Shown here one piece after another: positions 61,779 to 64,000 of a stretch of DNA of 64,000 bases. The stretch comes from Hormiphora californensis (Eukaryota; Ctenophora; Tentaculata; Cydippida; Pleurobrachiidae): the NCBI GenBank assembly GCA_020137815.1, contig CM035350.1, positions 3,785,918 through 3,849,917 on the forward strand, in the 5' to 3' direction. The stretch's first letter is position 1. Every line of letters begins with the position of its first letter. Below the pieces are notes generated by a model. The model searched no databases, had not been told where the DNA came from, and worked only from the letters and a program-made list of their open reading frames with translations. Made by a program: the position numbers and the translations under genes.

Positions 61779-62733
61779 CCTCTCCCTCTCTCTCTCCTCC
61801 CTCTATCAAATATCAACATGGTCAGCATTAAAACCCGCATTAAAATATGATTAATATTACCCCCCAGTCGGCTGCAGCAAATCTGTTGCCTGGAATGTGG
61901 TCAAGTACAGCTTCTCAGCTATAGTTTTCACCTTGAAATATAGGCAGTCCTGAGTCCAGTCCTGAGTTGCACGGATTTGTTTGTATGTACTATGTAGATT
62001 GTAGGTACGTAATATCTAAATCCAGTTCCTGACAAGAATTGATTCCGAAAGAGTTGGAAAGAGTTGGAAAGAGTTGGAAAGACCTTCCCAACACAACCGG
62101 GATCGTCAAGTCTTTATCTTATCAGGAAGACGTCATCAGGTGATGAAAGGGAGGGGCAACGTTCTCTTTTTACCCCCTAGTTTTGGGAGGTATCTAGGAT
62201 CAAGGGATCGTCTAACTTTCCTTCTGGGCAGGAAGTGGAGATATAATAATGATCGAAATGGTTGCCTAGCTAGACTGTTTGAACAAAATAACGAAATGGC
62301 TTGCCACAAAAATGTTTTATTTGAAGTCCCTTTTTCTAATTCCCAGCCAATATCGAGTCAAATCCAGGTACCTCACACTTTTCTTAGGGCGGATTCCACG
62401 TCAAGGTATAGGAACATGGATTGAGAAACGAAGGGTTCTGGTTGCCCACGGCTGACAGAAAATTTAATTAAAAAAGAATTCACTTTTATAATTCGCCCAC
62501 AAGGTTCATCATCAATATAATGAAAAGTCTAGATTGAACGTTTGGAGGTTTTAAAGTGAGAGAGATATAACGCTTCAATCCTCGAACTAATAATCTTATA
62601 ATGGTAGATCTGGTGGTGACCAATACGACGATATCCCAATGCGATAGATCGGTAGTACTTTTAATACCTTTATTGCAAAAATGAGAAGATTCGCCGCAAC
62701 GCTAATCCACCACAAATGTAGACGGTCTTATAG

Positions 62734-62814
62734 AGATGGTTAAATTGTCAGCGCATACGGAGGGTTTACTAGGGTCTACTAGACCCTCCGTATCCGCTGA
62801 CAATTTAACCATCT
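62734..62814. repeat. Hairpin with 31-bp arms
   Basis: 'agatggttaaattgtcagcg' to 'cggaggg' and its complement 'ccctccg' to 'ttaaccatct' match with one mismatch. The loop contains the smaller palindrome 'agggtctactagaccct', overlapping the right arm. It may be a short MITE. Confidence 0.8.
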
Positions 62815-63146
62815 ATATAAGAGGGAAGTCCCTGTCCAGATTGTCTTGACCGAATAATAGAGATCAGTGTACTGGCATTATGGATAGTACAGGTTATGCC
62901 GATCGCTCCTTTTTTAACTGTTTCATTTCTTTTTGCTACCAAACCTCCATACTAGCGCTGCAGTAGCAGCACTGATTAGGGCTCTTAGCGCTTAACGTAA
63001 TATTATTTTAGGCTACAGGGCATTAATACCTACTGTATATTAATAATACTGGGGCCTGCGGTTTGCATGCAATACTAGGCGCGGTATTACACGTTCCGTT
63101 TTAACGGTGCAAAATCGTGAAAATTAAAGCTCCTCTCTCGACTTTG

Positions 63147-63200
<54 letters not shown>

Positions 63201-63282
63201 TCATTTCGGTTCTTGCCTTTCTCAATCTCTGTATGCAATTCTCTTTGCTCTTCTATCTTGTCCCTCTCTTCTCCATCTCTCT

Positions 63283-63379
<97 letters not shown>

Positions 63380-63825
63380 GAGCTCACGTGGTCGTTCATT
63401 TTCACAGCTGTGCCGCTCTGTCATTTCGGAACAGCGATAGGTCGGCTATAATACCGGAGAATTAAACAATGGCAAGTTATTTTGGATTTAATTATAGCAT
63501 TTTAATGAATTATAACACATAATAAATAATTAATGCATGTGTTCTTACAACGAACACTGTGTGTTGCTCATTCGAGCCTCTTCAAAGATCCATCATCCCA
63601 CCGAGATAAATCCTAACTCTCTCTCTCTCTCTCTCTCTCTCTTGGCAATTAATTTCCTACCAATTACATCTGCGTTAGTTCTGCTGAAAATAATTATAAT
63701 ATGAGAATCAATTTAATGTCGCTACATTTTCTCTCCCACTCTCCTCTCTCACTCTCTCTCCCATGTTTCTGTCACGTGAATTTGCATACTAGGAGGGAGA
63801 CAATTGGAAGCTCTTGATTAAGCAG

Positions 63826-63975
63826 AAACGTCTAGTTGGGCACCTATTCGTCTTAGGAAACATTTGTCTAGTTGGGCACCTATTAGTCTTAGAGACAGTT
63901 GTCTCGTTGGGCACCTATTCGTCTTGGAGGCAGTTGTCTAGTTGGGCACCTATTCTTATTGGAGACATTTGTTTT
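63826..63975. repeat. Four tandem ~36-bp units
   Basis: 'ctagttgggcacctattcg' recurs four times with spacers 'tcttaggaaacatttgt', 'tcttagagacagttgt' and similar. The units differ by scattered bases. The array approaches the window end. Confidence 0.88.
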
Positions 63976-64000
63976 AGCGATAAATAATGCCAGGTAGATG

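Larger units (their letters stand above)
60105..64000. other. Right-hand stretch with no recognised gene
   Basis: It contains GA/CT microsatellites at 61015-61154, 61556-61800, 63150-63198 and 63284-63377, a duplicated 'acctaggctagga' block at 60112-60184, a hairpin at 62734-62814 and a tandem repeat at 63826-63975. Frames of up to about 116 codons (for example 62074-62424) lack known motifs and repeats and are not supported. Confidence 0.5.

Noticed and set aside
62074-62424. 116-codon frame as a gene
   Set aside because: No recognised motif, no splice partners that extend it in phase, and ordinary composition. A chance frame is likelier.

Overview
This window is animal nuclear DNA. It contains spliced genes with short GT-AG introns, orthologues of metazoan protein families (PDE1-type cyclic-nucleotide phosphodiesterase, LARP4, an EXD1-type exonuclease fold), degenerate TTAGGG-like tracts, very frequent (GA/CT)n microsatellites and a dense load of transposable elements. 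Compact introns in a repeat-rich setting would fit a marine invertebrate such as a sponge, but the sequence alone does not fix the phylum. A run of 100 N (8901-9000) marks a scaffold join, so sequence on its two sides may not be truly adjacent.

Layout. 1-3200: polypyrimidine repeat, then tandem and dispersed repeats, including a 388-bp fold-back element broken by a TA-flanked MITE. 3198-8708: the most unusual object, an APE/RT retrotransposon (ORF1 plus ORF2, CR1/jockey-like) enclosed by about 412-bp terminal inverted repeats and an 8-bp target-site duplication, so a LINE packaged like a DNA transposon. 9001-29166: no gene recognised; microsatellites, a homopolymer-distorted (probably poorly polished) stretch at about 12.6-18.9 kb, and small MITEs. 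29167-34473: a complete Copia-type LTR retrotransposon (minus strand) with indistinguishable 331-bp LTRs, a 5-bp TSD, PBS, PPT and one intact 1474-codon polyprotein frame.

35822-40213 (+): a PDE1-like phosphodiesterase, 12 exons in continuous phase, 475 aa. 40214-44491: MITE-rich spacer with at least five copies of one 8-bp-TSD family, a pogo-like element with one of those copies inside it, and hairpins. 44492-50065 (-): a LARP4-type RNA-binding protein, 10 exons, 1003 aa, with 23 tandem 7-residue repeats. 50066-55431: repeat spacer with tandem duplications, palindromes and telomere-like tracts. 55432-56566 (+): an unrecognised 228-aa protein in four exons. 57579-60104 (-): an EXD1-like DEDD-fold protein, 402 aa, with apparently lost catalytic acids and a C-terminal cysteine cluster. 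60105-64000: repeats and no gene recognised.

The host genes belong to separate processes: cyclic-nucleotide turnover, mRNA stability, a possible piRNA or nucleic-acid function, and one unknown. They do not form one pathway. PDE1 and LARP4 are convergent, as are the unknown gene and the EXD1-like gene. LARP4 and the unknown gene are divergent. All exon chains were assembled by eye from splice sites, reading-frame continuity and family resemblance, without transcripts.
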